Positions 46,494-55,164 of a stretch of DNA of 64,000 nt are shown in pieces (positions within the stretch are counted from its first letter, which is position 1; each line of letters begins with the position of its first letter). Source of the stretch: Advenella sp. FME57 (GTDB taxonomy: Bacteria > Pseudomonadota > Gammaproteobacteria > Burkholderiales > Burkholderiaceae_B); the NCBI RefSeq assembly GCF_014897675.1, contig NZ_JABUXU010000010.1, positions 124,001 to 188,000 of the forward strand, in the 5' to 3' direction. Under the pieces are notes generated by a model that searched no databases, was not told the origin of the DNA, and saw only the letters and a list, made by a program, of their open reading frames with translations. The translations under genes and the position numbers were made by a program.

Positions 46494-46971
46494 ACAGGAT
46501 TTGATCGATTTTGTGTATCACGAGGCTCAACTGATCGATGAGCTTCGCCTGGAAGAATGGGTGGCTCTTTTTAGCGATGACGGTTATTACTGGATGCCCC
46601 TGCAGCGCGGCCAGACGGATACGCGATTGCAGGCGTCGCTGATGTACGAGGATAAGCTGCTGCTGAAGGTCAGGGCCGAGCGCTTGACCGGGAAACGCAC
46701 GTTTTCGCAGCAACCAGTGAGCTATTGCCATCATCTGCTACAGAGACCGCAGATCAGACACAATGATCAGGCGCACGATCCGCAGAAAGGCGTCTATGTG
46801 GTGCGAACCGCATTTCATTATATCGAGACCCGACAGGACGATCAGCGTTTGTATGCCGGTTGGTCGACGCATACACTGGTAGACGAAGCCGATGGCTTGC
46901 GCATTCGCTTGAAGAAAGTCGAACTGGTCAACCCCGATGCAGCCTTTGGCAGCATTCAGTTGTTTATGTGA
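46486..46971 (+). CDS. Aromatic-ring dioxygenase, beta (small) subunit
   Basis: Structural subunit of 161 residues with the cystatin/NTF2-like fold of ring-hydroxylating dioxygenase beta chains (DFVYHEAQLIDELRLEEWVA near the start, then LFSDDGYYWMPLQRG). It pairs with the alpha subunit, usually as alpha3beta3. The true start is ATG at 46486, eight bases before the alpha stop; a longer frame running into alpha is a shadow. Its end lies seven bases before the likely GTG start of the ligase. Confidence 0.9.
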   Translation: MTEQDLIDFVYHEAQLIDELRLEEWVALFSDDGYYWMPLQRGQTDTRLQASLMYEDKLLLKVRAERLTGKRTFSQQPVSYCHHLLQRPQIRHNDQAHDPQKGVYVVRTAFHYIETRQDDQRLYAGWSTHTLVDEADGLRIRLKKVELVNPDAAFGSIQLFM

Positions 46972-46978
46972 GCGCGCA

Positions 46979-48619
46979 GTGATTCCACAGACCGCCCAAA
47001 CTGTTTATGACGCTTTCGCACTGACTGCACAGGCCAACCCCGACAAGCCCTTTCTGATGGTATTGCCAGAGACCGCCCGCAAATACGGCACTGGTGCTGG
47101 CCAGTTCAGCTATGGCGAGGTGCTGACGCAGGTGCATCAATGGCGTGATGCCTATTGTTCGGCGGGCTATGCGGCGGGAGACCGGGTGGCATTGCTGCTT
47201 GAGAACCGGCTGTCTTTTTTTCTGCACTGGTTCGCCCTGAATGCACTGGGTGTCTCGGTCGTGCCCGTGAATGCCGATCTGCGTCTGGCAGAGTTGCAGT
47301 ATCTGATCAGCCATTCCGAAGTCAGTCTTGTCGTTGCCATTGAAAGCCATCACGGTCTAATGCGTGAAGCCAGCGCCGCTGCCGGAATGTCCGTACCGGT
47401 GAAATCTCCGCAAGACCTGCCGCCTGCGCGACGCAATGACAAACGTGATAACCGCAAGCCGGGGCAGGATACGGAGTGCGCCTTGCTGTATACATCGGGA
47501 ACGACAGGGCAGCCCAAGGGTTGTGTATTGTCGAACCAATACTTTTTGCATGCTGGCCAGTGGTATGCGAGAGCAGGTGGTCTGGCCAGTATTCGGGTGG
47601 GTCAGGAGCGAATGCTGACGCCCCTGCCTCTGGTGCACATGAATGCGATGGCCTATTCAGTCATGTCAATGGTGCTGACCGCGGGTTGCCTTATTCTGCT
47701 GGACCGCTTTCACCCCCGCTCCTGGTGGTCATCGGTCAGAGCGAGTGGCGCCACTATCGTACATTATCTGGGTGTCATGCCTGCCATACTGGACAAGTTG
47801 CCTGCTTGCCCACAAGACCGGGACCATTGTGTGCGTTTCGGTTTTGGCGCCGGTGTGGATAAAAAGCTCCACGCGGACTTTGAACAACGCTTCGGTTTTC
47901 CGCTGCTGGAAGCCTGGGCAATGACAGAAACCGGTGCCGGAGCAGTCATTATGGCAAACCGTGAACCTCGCTTTGTGGGCACCAGTTGTATTGGAATAGA
48001 GGGGAAAGACGTCAGGGTCAGCATTGTCGATGAGCAGGGGCGCGAGGTTCGAGCAGGCGAGCAGGGCGAACTTTGGGTGTGTCACGCAGGTGCCAATCCG
48101 CGCTTCGGTTTTTTTTCGCACTATCTGAAGGATACGGCTGCCACTGAGGCTGCCTGGCAGGAAGATTGGTTTAAAACCGGGGATATCGTTCGCAGAAACG
48201 AGGATGGCTATTTGGTTTTCGTGGATCGCAAGAAAAACGTGATCCGCCGCAGTGGCGAAAATATTGCTGCTGTCGAAGTGGAGGGCGCTTTGGCACGCCA
48301 CCCGATGGTTCAGGCTGTCTCGGTTGCTGCAGTTCCCGATGAGGTTCGCGGCGATGAGGTGCTGGCCTGCATTGTCCTGTCGTCTTCTGTGTCTGATCGC
48401 GATGACCCCGTGGCGCTGGCTGGCGAGCTGGTGACCTGGTCTTTATCACAATTGGCCTATTACAAGGTTCCAGGCTATGTGAGTTTTGTGAGCGAGCTTC
48501 CCTTGACAGCGACCAATAAAATACAGCGTGGTGCCCTGAGCAAACTGGCGTTTGAGTTGATTTGCAGCGGACAGGCCATCAATACCTGTCATTTGAAAAA
48601 ACCGGGGGGGCGGGCATGA
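46979..48619 (+). CDS. AMP-forming acyl-CoA ligase
   Basis: ANL-family CoA ligase of about 546 residues. Signature motifs: YTSGTTGQPKGCVLS (A3), EAWAMTETGAGAV (A5), FKTGDIVRRNEDGYLVFVDR (A7/A8) and the catalytic Lys in TATNKIQRG near the end. It activates a carboxylic acid to its CoA thioester. Within this operon the likely acid is the oxygenated indole acetate (dioxindole-3-acetate), which would set up the retro-aldol cleavage by the next two proteins. GTG at 46979 is the favoured start because it clears the beta subunit gene; an in-frame ATG at 46937 would overlap it by 35 bases. The stop overlaps the thiolase-like gene by ATGA. Confidence 0.88.
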   Translation: MIPQTAQTVYDAFALTAQANPDKPFLMVLPETARKYGTGAGQFSYGEVLTQVHQWRDAYCSAGYAAGDRVALLLENRLSFFLHWFALNALGVSVVPVNADLRLAELQYLISHSEVSLVVAIESHHGLMREASAAAGMSVPVKSPQDLPPARRNDKRDNRKPGQDTECALLYTSGTTGQPKGCVLSNQYFLHAGQWYARAGGLASIRVGQERMLTPLPLVHMNAMAYSVMSMVLTAGCLILLDRFHPRSWWSSVRASGATIVHYLGVMPAILDKLPACPQDRDHCVRFGFGAGVDKKLHADFEQRFGFPLLEAWAMTETGAGAVIMANREPRFVGTSCIGIEGKDVRVSIVDEQGREVRAGEQGELWVCHAGANPRFGFFSHYLKDTAATEAAWQEDWFKTGDIVRRNEDGYLVFVDRKKNVIRRSGENIAAVEVEGALARHPMVQAVSVAAVPDEVRGDEVLACIVLSSSVSDRDDPVALAGELVTWSLSQLAYYKVPGYVSFVSELPLTATNKIQRGALSKLAFELICSGQAINTCHLKKPGGRA

Positions 48620-49791
48620 AACGGCCTGCTTCCTATGACGGCGTTGTTCTGACCGTGCCGGTAACAGTCCCTTACGTCCGGTATTCGATCGAGAGTGCGC
48701 ACTATTGGTTGGGACGCTCGTTAAAGGGCCTGCTCGATGGCGCCGGCTTGTTACTGTCTGAGATTGACGGGCTGTGTGTCTCCAGCTTTAGTCTGGGGCC
48801 GGATTCTGCGGTGGGTCTGACCCAGCATTTCGGTGTGTCGCCTCGCTGGCTGGACCACATTCCCATGGGCGGTGCCAGTGCGATTGTTGCGCTGCGCCGT
48901 GCCGCCCGAGCAGTGCAGGCCGGTGACGCCAGCGTTGTTGCAGTCATTACTGGCGACACCAACCATGTGGATTCCTTTCGCAGGACACTCGGGCAGTTTT
49001 CCCGCTTTGCACAGGACTCCACCTATCCGTATGGCGCAGGCGGGCCTAATGCCAGTTTCGCGCTGCTGACACGTCACTATATGAATACGACCGGCGCCAC
49101 TCGTGAGGATTTCGGCAAGCTTTGTGTAGCCCAGCGTGACAACGCCCTGCGTTATCCGCCTGCACTGATGAAAAAGCCGCTGACGCTGGATGATTATTTG
49201 CAGGCCCGTCCGATAACCGAGCCGATTCATCTGTTCGATTGCGTCATGCCTTGTGCCGGTGCCGAATCGTTTCTTGTGATGCGCGAGACGCAAGCGCGCA
49301 GCCTGGGGCTAGATTTCGTACGTGTTCTGGGCACTATAGAGCGGCATAATGGCTGGCCTGACGATGTTATTCAGTCGCAAGGCGGGTGGACGCTCGATTG
49401 CGATTCGTTATATGACCAGGCAGGGGTTGGCGCAGAGGAGATGGATTTTTTGCAGGCTTATGACGATTATCCGGTCATCAATATGATGCAGTTGGAGAAT
49501 CTGGGCTTTTGCCAGGCGGGTGGCGGACCTGAATTTGTCCGTGCCAATTCCTTTACTGTGGACGGTTCATGTCCTCTCAATACTTGCGGTGGGCAGTTGT
49601 CCGCAGGGCAGGCGGGCGCAGCCGGAGGCACGCTGGGTATGAATGAAGCCATCCGGCAATTGACCGGACGGGCGGGTAGCACGCAGGTTGAACGAGCGCG
49701 CATCGGCATGGTCAGCGGGTTTGGAATGATTAATTACGACCGCGGACTATGCACAGCAGCCGCCATTTTGCAAAGCGGAGCGTCGATATGA
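48616..49791 (+). CDS. Thiolase-like protein lacking the nucleophilic Cys, probable Ltp2-type retro-aldolase
   Basis: Thiolase/SCP-x-fold protein of 391 residues. Where thiolases have the nucleophilic Cys, the sequence reads HIPMGGASAIVALRRAARAV (near residues 77-96), with no Cys; the usual GHP near the end is NTCGGQLSAGQAGAAGG, with Gln in place of His. A YDDYP followed by LENLGFC matches the SCP-x region. Such Cys-less thiolases paired with DUF35 proteins, as Ltp2 with ChsH2 in steroid side-chain degradation, are aldolases that split tertiary beta-hydroxyacyl-CoA. The next gene is a DUF35 protein, overlapping by ATGA. Proposed step: dioxindole-3-acetyl-CoA to isatin plus acetyl-CoA. Confidence 0.82.
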   Translation: MKRPASYDGVVLTVPVTVPYVRYSIESAHYWLGRSLKGLLDGAGLLLSEIDGLCVSSFSLGPDSAVGLTQHFGVSPRWLDHIPMGGASAIVALRRAARAVQAGDASVVAVITGDTNHVDSFRRTLGQFSRFAQDSTYPYGAGGPNASFALLTRHYMNTTGATREDFGKLCVAQRDNALRYPPALMKKPLTLDDYLQARPITEPIHLFDCVMPCAGAESFLVMRETQARSLGLDFVRVLGTIERHNGWPDDVIQSQGGWTLDCDSLYDQAGVGAEEMDFLQAYDDYPVINMMQLENLGFCQAGGGPEFVRANSFTVDGSCPLNTCGGQLSAGQAGAAGGTLGMNEAIRQLTGRAGSTQVERARIGMVSGFGMINYDRGLCTAAAILQSGASI

Positions 49792-51035
49792 CTGATCGCA
49801 TACGTAAACCGCCACGGAAAAATCCAGTTGAGCGCTCCCGCCAGACGACATTGCCTCCGGCTATGCGCAGTCGCACTTTCCATGGCATGACGCGCGCGGC
49901 GGCAGAAGGAAAATTTGAATTGCAAGTGTGTTGTGATTGCCAGCGGGTTCAGTATCCTCCACGTGACGCTTGTGGCTATTGTCTATCGCACCGCCTGCAC
50001 TGGACTGCAGTGGACTGCAGCGGCATCTTGGTAGCAACAACGGTTTTGCATCACAGTAATGATGTCTATTTCCGAGAGCGTCTTCCCTGGCGCATCGGTA
50101 CAGTAAAAATGACCGCGGGCCCCGTGGCGATTGTCCATGTGCATTCCGACTGCAAAGAGGGTGAGCCGGTGCAGCTGGACATGAAACTGGATAAAAGTGG
50201 CAACGCGACCCTGGTTGCCTTACCCCGGTTGTTACCTCCTCACTATCAGGATGACCCAATGATGCGCGAAATGACCAACGATGTAACGTTCCGGCGTGTG
50301 CTGGTGACCGATGGTAAGTCGGCCTTGGGCATGGCCATGATAAAGGCCTTGCTGCAGACCGATGCATCGATCATCTTTGTGGGAGACTCGCAGCCATGGC
50401 GACCATCGTCCACCTTCAATACCCTGCTGACCGACAGCAGAATTCAGGTTCACGCCATGGACGTCACAGACTCAGATTCCCTGGAACGGGTTGCTGCTGA
50501 AATTGGCGGCAAGGTGGACATCTTGATTAACACGGCTGATCTGCTGCGCGAAGGAGGCATGCTGGGCACCAGCAATGTCAGCGCTGCACGTGACATGTTT
50601 GATGTCAGTTGCCTTGGGTTGCTCCGCTTGGCCCAGCAATTTGGCGGGGCAATGGCGGCTCGGGCCGCAGACGGTGTCAACAGCGCATCGGCCTGGGTAA
50701 ATATATTTTCGGTTTACGCCTTGGCCAGTCTGCCCAATCGAGGCGTATGGTCTGCCGCTCAGGCCGGTGGCCTGTCGCTGTCCCATTGCCTGCGCGCGGA
50801 GATGCAGATGGCCGGCATCAGGGTCGTGAATGTATTTACCGGCCCGGTGGATTACGAATGGGAGCAGACGACCCCGCCGCCACGGGTCGCACCGTCCCAA
50901 ATTGCCCGGCAGATTGTCCAGGCGCTGGCAAACGGGCTGGAAGATGTTTATGTCGGCGATGTGGCAAATGATATCAGGGAACGGCTGCGCAGTAATGCCA
51001 AGGCGCTGGAGCGCGAACTGGCCGGCGGCAATTGA
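49788..51035 (+). CDS. DUF35 (zinc ribbon/OB fold) protein fused to a degenerate SDR domain
   Basis: 415 residues, two parts. Residues 35-145 form DUF35: a zinc ribbon with two CxxC pairs (VCCDCQRVQYPPRDACGYC) followed by an OB-fold acyl-CoA-binding domain (GILVATTVLHHSN, GTVKMTAGPVAIVHV). Residues 170-400 form an SDR-like Rossmann fold (VLVTDGKSALGMAMIKALL, ILINTADLL), but the catalytic Tyr-x-x-x-Lys is WSAAQ, so the domain is probably inactive. It overlaps the thiolase-like gene by four bases. DUF35 proteins are obligate partners of SCP-x-type thiolases and aldolases. The SDR part may be structural or carry a bound cofactor. Confidence 0.82.
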   Translation: MTDRIRKPPRKNPVERSRQTTLPPAMRSRTFHGMTRAAAEGKFELQVCCDCQRVQYPPRDACGYCLSHRLHWTAVDCSGILVATTVLHHSNDVYFRERLPWRIGTVKMTAGPVAIVHVHSDCKEGEPVQLDMKLDKSGNATLVALPRLLPPHYQDDPMMREMTNDVTFRRVLVTDGKSALGMAMIKALLQTDASIIFVGDSQPWRPSSTFNTLLTDSRIQVHAMDVTDSDSLERVAAEIGGKVDILINTADLLREGGMLGTSNVSAARDMFDVSCLGLLRLAQQFGGAMAARAADGVNSASAWVNIFSVYALASLPNRGVWSAAQAGGLSLSHCLRAEMQMAGIRVVNVFTGPVDYEWEQTTPPPRVAPSQIARQIVQALANGLEDVYVGDVANDIRERLRSNAKALERELAGGN

Positions 51036-51055
51036 GACTGACAAAGGAGAGCACG

Positions 51056-51832
51056 ATGACTGTATTGGTAGAACTGATGGGAGCACTGGCCTCGGGGAAA
51101 GTGAAAATTGTTGATTTGACGGAAACGCTGACTCCGGAGTTTCCGACGATTGTGCTTCCTCCGGAAATGGGACAGGCATGGCCGTTTCGCATCGAGGAAA
51201 TTTCACGTTATGACGAACGTGGTCCGGGTTGGTACTGGAATAATTTTTCGTGCTCCGAGCACACAGGGACCCATTTTGATGCGCCTGCGCATTGGGTCAG
51301 CGGCAAGGATCAGCCCGACAATACCGTGGACACCATTGATCCGCAGGCGTTCATTGCCCATGCCTGCGTAATCGACTGCTCGGCAGAGTCGGCCGTGTCT
51401 GCCGACTATCTGCTGACCATCGACAAAGTGCTCGAATGGGAAAAAGAGCATGGGAAAATTGCCGCCCGATCCTGGGTATTCATGCGTACCGACTGGTCCA
51501 AGCGGGAAAAGCCGGCAGCGTATTTGAATATGCAGGACGATGGGGCTCATTCGCCGGGGCCAGATGCACAGGTGGTTCCCTGGCTGATTCGGGAGCGCGA
51601 TGTGCATGGGTTTGGCACCGAGTCGGTGGGAACAGACGCGGGTCAGGCGCAGCATCTGGATCCTCCATTTCCCTGTCATTACTTCATGCATGGCAATAAC
51701 CGCTACGGGTTGCAGTGCATGACCAATCTGGATCAACTACCACCCAGCGGAGCGATGATATTTTCTGCCCCCTTGAAAATACGCAGCGGCTCGGGTAGCC
51801 CCTTGCGGGTACTGGCGTTGGTCGAACAGTAG
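51056..51832 (+). CDS. Isatin-hydrolase-like cyclase-family metalloenzyme
   Basis: Metal-dependent amidohydrolase of 258 residues from the cyclase/kynurenine formamidase superfamily. The metal motif is SEHTGTHFDAPAHW near residues 70-83, matching HxGTHxDxPxH. Stretches such as EEISRYDERGPGWYWNNFSC, FMRTDWSKR, HSPGPDAQVV and FGTESVGTDAGQA match what I recall of the characterised Labrenzia isatin hydrolase, which opens isatin to isatinate with Mn. An excellent AAGGAG lies before ATG at 51056. This gene is the main argument that isatin is an intermediate of the pathway. The match is from memory, not a search. Confidence 0.85.
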   Translation: MTVLVELMGALASGKVKIVDLTETLTPEFPTIVLPPEMGQAWPFRIEEISRYDERGPGWYWNNFSCSEHTGTHFDAPAHWVSGKDQPDNTVDTIDPQAFIAHACVIDCSAESAVSADYLLTIDKVLEWEKEHGKIAARSWVFMRTDWSKREKPAAYLNMQDDGAHSPGPDAQVVPWLIRERDVHGFGTESVGTDAGQAQHLDPPFPCHYFMHGNNRYGLQCMTNLDQLPPSGAMIFSAPLKIRSGSGSPLRVLALVEQ

Positions 51833-51901
51833 CTTTATTTGAACAGCCAGGGTGCACAGAAGAAAAATAATGACAAACGAAATACACAGGAGTAAACAGG
51901 G

Positions 51902-52627
51902 ATGGAACGCGAAGTCGCAGTCGTAACGGGAGGTAGCGCGGGTATCGGCGCTGCCATATGCAACTCGCTGCTTGAGCGGGGCATGGAGGTGATTTCGCTG
52001 GCGCGGCGTTCGCCCGAGTTCAGCCACCCCCGGTTGCAGACCAGGAGTGTGGATCTGCTCGATCGCGGGGCGGTCAGGGAGGTCGCGCGCGACGTAGCCG
52101 ACACTTACCCGGTCAGTCATTTTGTGCATAACGCCGGGGTTATCCGCCCTAATCTGATTGAGCAGGTGAGCGACGAAGACATGGATGCGCTTTCACAGCT
52201 GCATTTGACCAGTGCCCTGACATTGACCCAAGCTTTTATCCCGTCCATGAAAAAAAACAAGTACGGACGGATTGTATTGATTTCGTCTCGGGGTGCGCTT
52301 GGCCTGCAGACACGCACCGCTTACGCAGCCACTAAGGCCGGGATGATTGGGATGGGACGAACCTGGGCGCTGGAGCTGGCAGGATTTGGCATTACGGTTA
52401 ATGTGGTGGCGCCCGGACCGATAGCGTCGGACATGTTTTACGACGTGATCGAACCGGGCAGCGAGCGCGAAAAATCCCTGGCAGCGGCTATTCCGGTGGG
52501 TCGTATCGGCATGCCGGATGACGTGGCCCAGGCAGTGGCATTTTTTTGCAGCGCTGCATCCGGTTTCGTGACCGGGCAGGTGCTGTATGTGTGTGGTGGC
52601 AGCAGCATCGGTTCCATCACTATTTAA
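51902..52627 (+). CDS. Short-chain dehydrogenase/reductase of the catabolic operon
   Basis: Active-looking SDR of 241 residues. TGGSAGIG is near residues 9-16, HNAG near 78, catalytic Ser in VLISSRG, and Tyr/Lys in YAATK near residue 142, with a C-terminal GQVLYVCGG. An AGGAG lies upstream with long spacing. It could oxidise or reduce an indole intermediate, for instance dioxindole to isatin or a carbonyl/alcohol step before CoA activation. Its intact catalytic residues contrast with the degenerate SDR domain two genes upstream. Confidence 0.88.
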   Translation: MEREVAVVTGGSAGIGAAICNSLLERGMEVISLARRSPEFSHPRLQTRSVDLLDRGAVREVARDVADTYPVSHFVHNAGVIRPNLIEQVSDEDMDALSQLHLTSALTLTQAFIPSMKKNKYGRIVLISSRGALGLQTRTAYAATKAGMIGMGRTWALELAGFGITVNVVAPGPIASDMFYDVIEPGSEREKSLAAAIPVGRIGMPDDVAQAVAFFCSAASGFVTGQVLYVCGGSSIGSITI

Positions 52628-52718
52628 GGCCCCGCCGATTTCAGGTGTGTTTATCTGAAATCGTGGATTCATTTGTTTTTTGATCGTCGGTTTGCATGAC
52701 GGTCAAACAGGAGGAACT

Positions 52719-53870
52719 ATGAAGCTGCTGTCAACTATTGTGTTCGCTGTGGGTATGTGTGCGTCGGTGGACGCATTTGCAAAAACCGTCACTGTCGGAT
52801 TTATTTCGTCATTGTCGGGGCCGATTTCGTCCCTCGGTATTCCATACGCGAATGGAGCGATTGCCGGGCACAAGGCGATAGGAAAGTCAGCGGATGCCGA
52901 TATCAAACTGATACGCCTGGATGATGCATCTGATCCCGCTACGGCGGCGCGTAATGCCCGCAAGCTGATCAATGAAGACCAGGTTGATGTGCTGATGGGA
53001 ACATCAGGCGTACCCGGTACGATGGCCATCGCTGCTGTCGCGAACGAAAGCAAGGTGCCGTTCATTGCCATATCGCCGGTAGCCAATGTGTCGCCGGCCA
53101 CTGCTCAATGGATGGTGAGTGTCGCTCAGCCAACCGAGCTGATGATCAATGCCGTGGTAGATCATATGAAAGCCCATGGTGTGAAAACCGTGTCCTACAT
53201 CGGGTTTTCGGATGCCTGGGGGGATTTGGCCCACGACGCATTGAAAAAGCATTCGGCGCAGGTCGGCATAGAACTGCTTAATGACGAACGTTATTCACGT
53301 ACTGATGCGTCGGTGACCGGTCAGATATTGAAGATCCGTGCGAAAAAGCCCGATGCCATTCTGGCGGGGACCTCGGGTACGCCTGCAGCACTGCCTTATC
53401 TGGAGCTGAAAAAACTCGGCTACAAAGGCAAAGTATATGGTACGCATGGTTTGATCAATAGTGATTTCATTCGAGTTGTGGGTAAAGCAGGCGACGAAAT
53501 TCTGGCGCCGACGGGGCCGGTGACTGTTGCTGAACAATTGCCGGATACCAATCCGGTAAAGAAAGTGGCACTGGCCTACCGCGAGGCATTTCAGGCGGCC
53601 TTCCCCAAGGGGTCACCAGACGTCTTTTCGGCCTGGTCCTACGACGCATGGCTTTTGCTGGTCGCGGCGACAGCCGAGGCACAGAAACATGCGGAACCTG
53701 GAACCCCGGCCTATCGACAAGCCGTGATGGATGCCATTTTCAAGACACACGAACTGGCAGGTACCCACGGCGTATATAACTACAAACGCGGTAGTCCTTT
53801 CGGAACGGATGAACGGGCCCGGGTCGTGGTCAAACTGCGAGATGGTAAATGGAAGCTGGAAAACGAGTAA
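52719..53870 (+). CDS. ABC substrate-binding protein 1 (branched-chain amino acid type)
   Basis: Periplasmic binding protein of 383 residues. A signal peptide (LLSTIVFAVGMCASVDAFAK) precedes a LivJ/LivK-type fold (VTVGFISSLSGPISSLGIPY, then DDASDPATAARNARKL, SYIGFSDAWGDL, FSAWSYDAWLLLV). A perfect GGAGGAACT precedes ATG at 52719; a longer frame upstream is rejected. HAAT-type importers with such proteins often carry aromatic acids. In this operon it probably captures indole-3-acetate or a relative. A paralogue follows directly. Confidence 0.92.
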   Translation: MKLLSTIVFAVGMCASVDAFAKTVTVGFISSLSGPISSLGIPYANGAIAGHKAIGKSADADIKLIRLDDASDPATAARNARKLINEDQVDVLMGTSGVPGTMAIAAVANESKVPFIAISPVANVSPATAQWMVSVAQPTELMINAVVDHMKAHGVKTVSYIGFSDAWGDLAHDALKKHSAQVGIELLNDERYSRTDASVTGQILKIRAKKPDAILAGTSGTPAALPYLELKKLGYKGKVYGTHGLINSDFIRVVGKAGDEILAPTGPVTVAEQLPDTNPVKKVALAYREAFQAAFPKGSPDVFSAWSYDAWLLLVAATAEAQKHAEPGTPAYRQAVMDAIFKTHELAGTHGVYNYKRGSPFGTDERARVVVKLRDGKWKLENE

Positions 53871-53931
53871 ACAGCGTTCTGGCTACACAAATGTGGCAGG
53901 ACCGAATAATACATAGAATCAGGAGAATAAA

Positions 53932-55101
53932 ATGCAAGATTGGCTTAAACAGGTTGTGCTAACTGGAATTTTGGGCGGTGTAGGATCGCTGGGCGTTGCG
54001 CATGCCGATACCATCAAGATAGGACTGATTACCGCGTTAACCGGGCCGGGTTCATCAATTGGCATTCCTTATGAACAAGGCGCCAAAGCAGGACAGGCGA
54101 TGGTTCCCGACGTTCAGGGCAATAAGCTGGAGTTGATTGTGCTGGACGATGCAACGGATCCGTCGAGCGCGGCCCGGAACGCCCGGAAACTGACGCAGGA
54201 CAACAAGGTTGATATTCTGATCGGTTCGTCCAATGTACCGGCGACGCTCGCCGCTCTGCCTGTGGCGCGGGAGGCGGCGACAGCGCTGATCGGCATCAGT
54301 CCGGCCAGCACAACGGGAGAAAATGCAGCCTGGTATGTGACAACTGCTCAGTCCGCCAAGTTGATGATTAGTGCCGTAGTTGGGCAGATGAAGCGCGATG
54401 GCGTCAGAACGGTTGGATATATTGGATTTTCCGACGCCTGGGGCGATCTGGTGTACGACAATCTTGTCAAGGAAGCTGACAGTGCAGGCATCAAGGTTGT
54501 GAGCAATGAACGTTATGCACGATCTGATTCTTCGGTGAACGGACAGATTCTGAAGATTATCGCCAAGCGACCTGATGCCGTGATGACCGGCGGTGCGGGA
54601 ACACCGGGTGCATTGCCATACCTGGCTCTGAGAGACAGGAATTTCAAGGGCAAACTGTATGGCGCACATTCATTGATCAACCCTGATTTCATTCGTGTTG
54701 CTGGTTCCTCTGCTGAAGGGCTGGTTGCACCGACCGGGCCGGTGATTGTGGCAGAACAGTTGCCGCCCGATCATCCCGTCAAGCAGATGTCTGGCAAGTT
54801 TCACGATATTTTCCAGAAAACCAATGGCAAGCCGTCGACCGATGCCTATTCTGCGTATGCCTTTGACGCGTGGCTGATTGCGGCCGAGGCAGCGAAAAAA
54901 GTCATCGCCGATGGCAAAGCCAAGCCAGGTACTCCGGCGTTTCGCGAAGCCCTGCGCGACGCCATCATGTCGGGCACGCAAGTGGCCGGCACGCACGGCG
55001 TCTATACGTTCAAACAGGGCGATTCGTTCGGTAGCGACGAACGTGGTCGTGTGCTGGTCCGTTTGGAAAAAGGCAAATGGAAATATATCCCCGAAAAATG
55101 A
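53932..55101 (+). CDS. ABC substrate-binding protein 2 (tandem paralogue)
   Basis: Second periplasmic binding protein, 389 residues, clearly similar to the preceding one across the whole length (shared YIGFSDAWGDL, GTHGVY, DDAxDPxxAARNARKL) but with different ligand-site surroundings (SSNVPATLAALP versus TSGVPGTMAIAA). Signal peptide ends near AHADT. CAGGAG precedes the ATG. Two binding proteins for one channel suggest two related ligands or two affinities. Confidence 0.92.
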   Translation: MQDWLKQVVLTGILGGVGSLGVAHADTIKIGLITALTGPGSSIGIPYEQGAKAGQAMVPDVQGNKLELIVLDDATDPSSAARNARKLTQDNKVDILIGSSNVPATLAALPVAREAATALIGISPASTTGENAAWYVTTAQSAKLMISAVVGQMKRDGVRTVGYIGFSDAWGDLVYDNLVKEADSAGIKVVSNERYARSDSSVNGQILKIIAKRPDAVMTGGAGTPGALPYLALRDRNFKGKLYGAHSLINPDFIRVAGSSAEGLVAPTGPVIVAEQLPPDHPVKQMSGKFHDIFQKTNGKPSTDAYSAYAFDAWLIAAEAAKKVIADGKAKPGTPAFREALRDAIMSGTQVAGTHGVYTFKQGDSFGSDERGRVLVRLEKGKWKYIPEK

Positions 55102-55164
55102 TGGGGCGGACAACGAGGCCAAGCGCGTCGCACGATTAACCAGTAACGTCGGACGGGATACACA

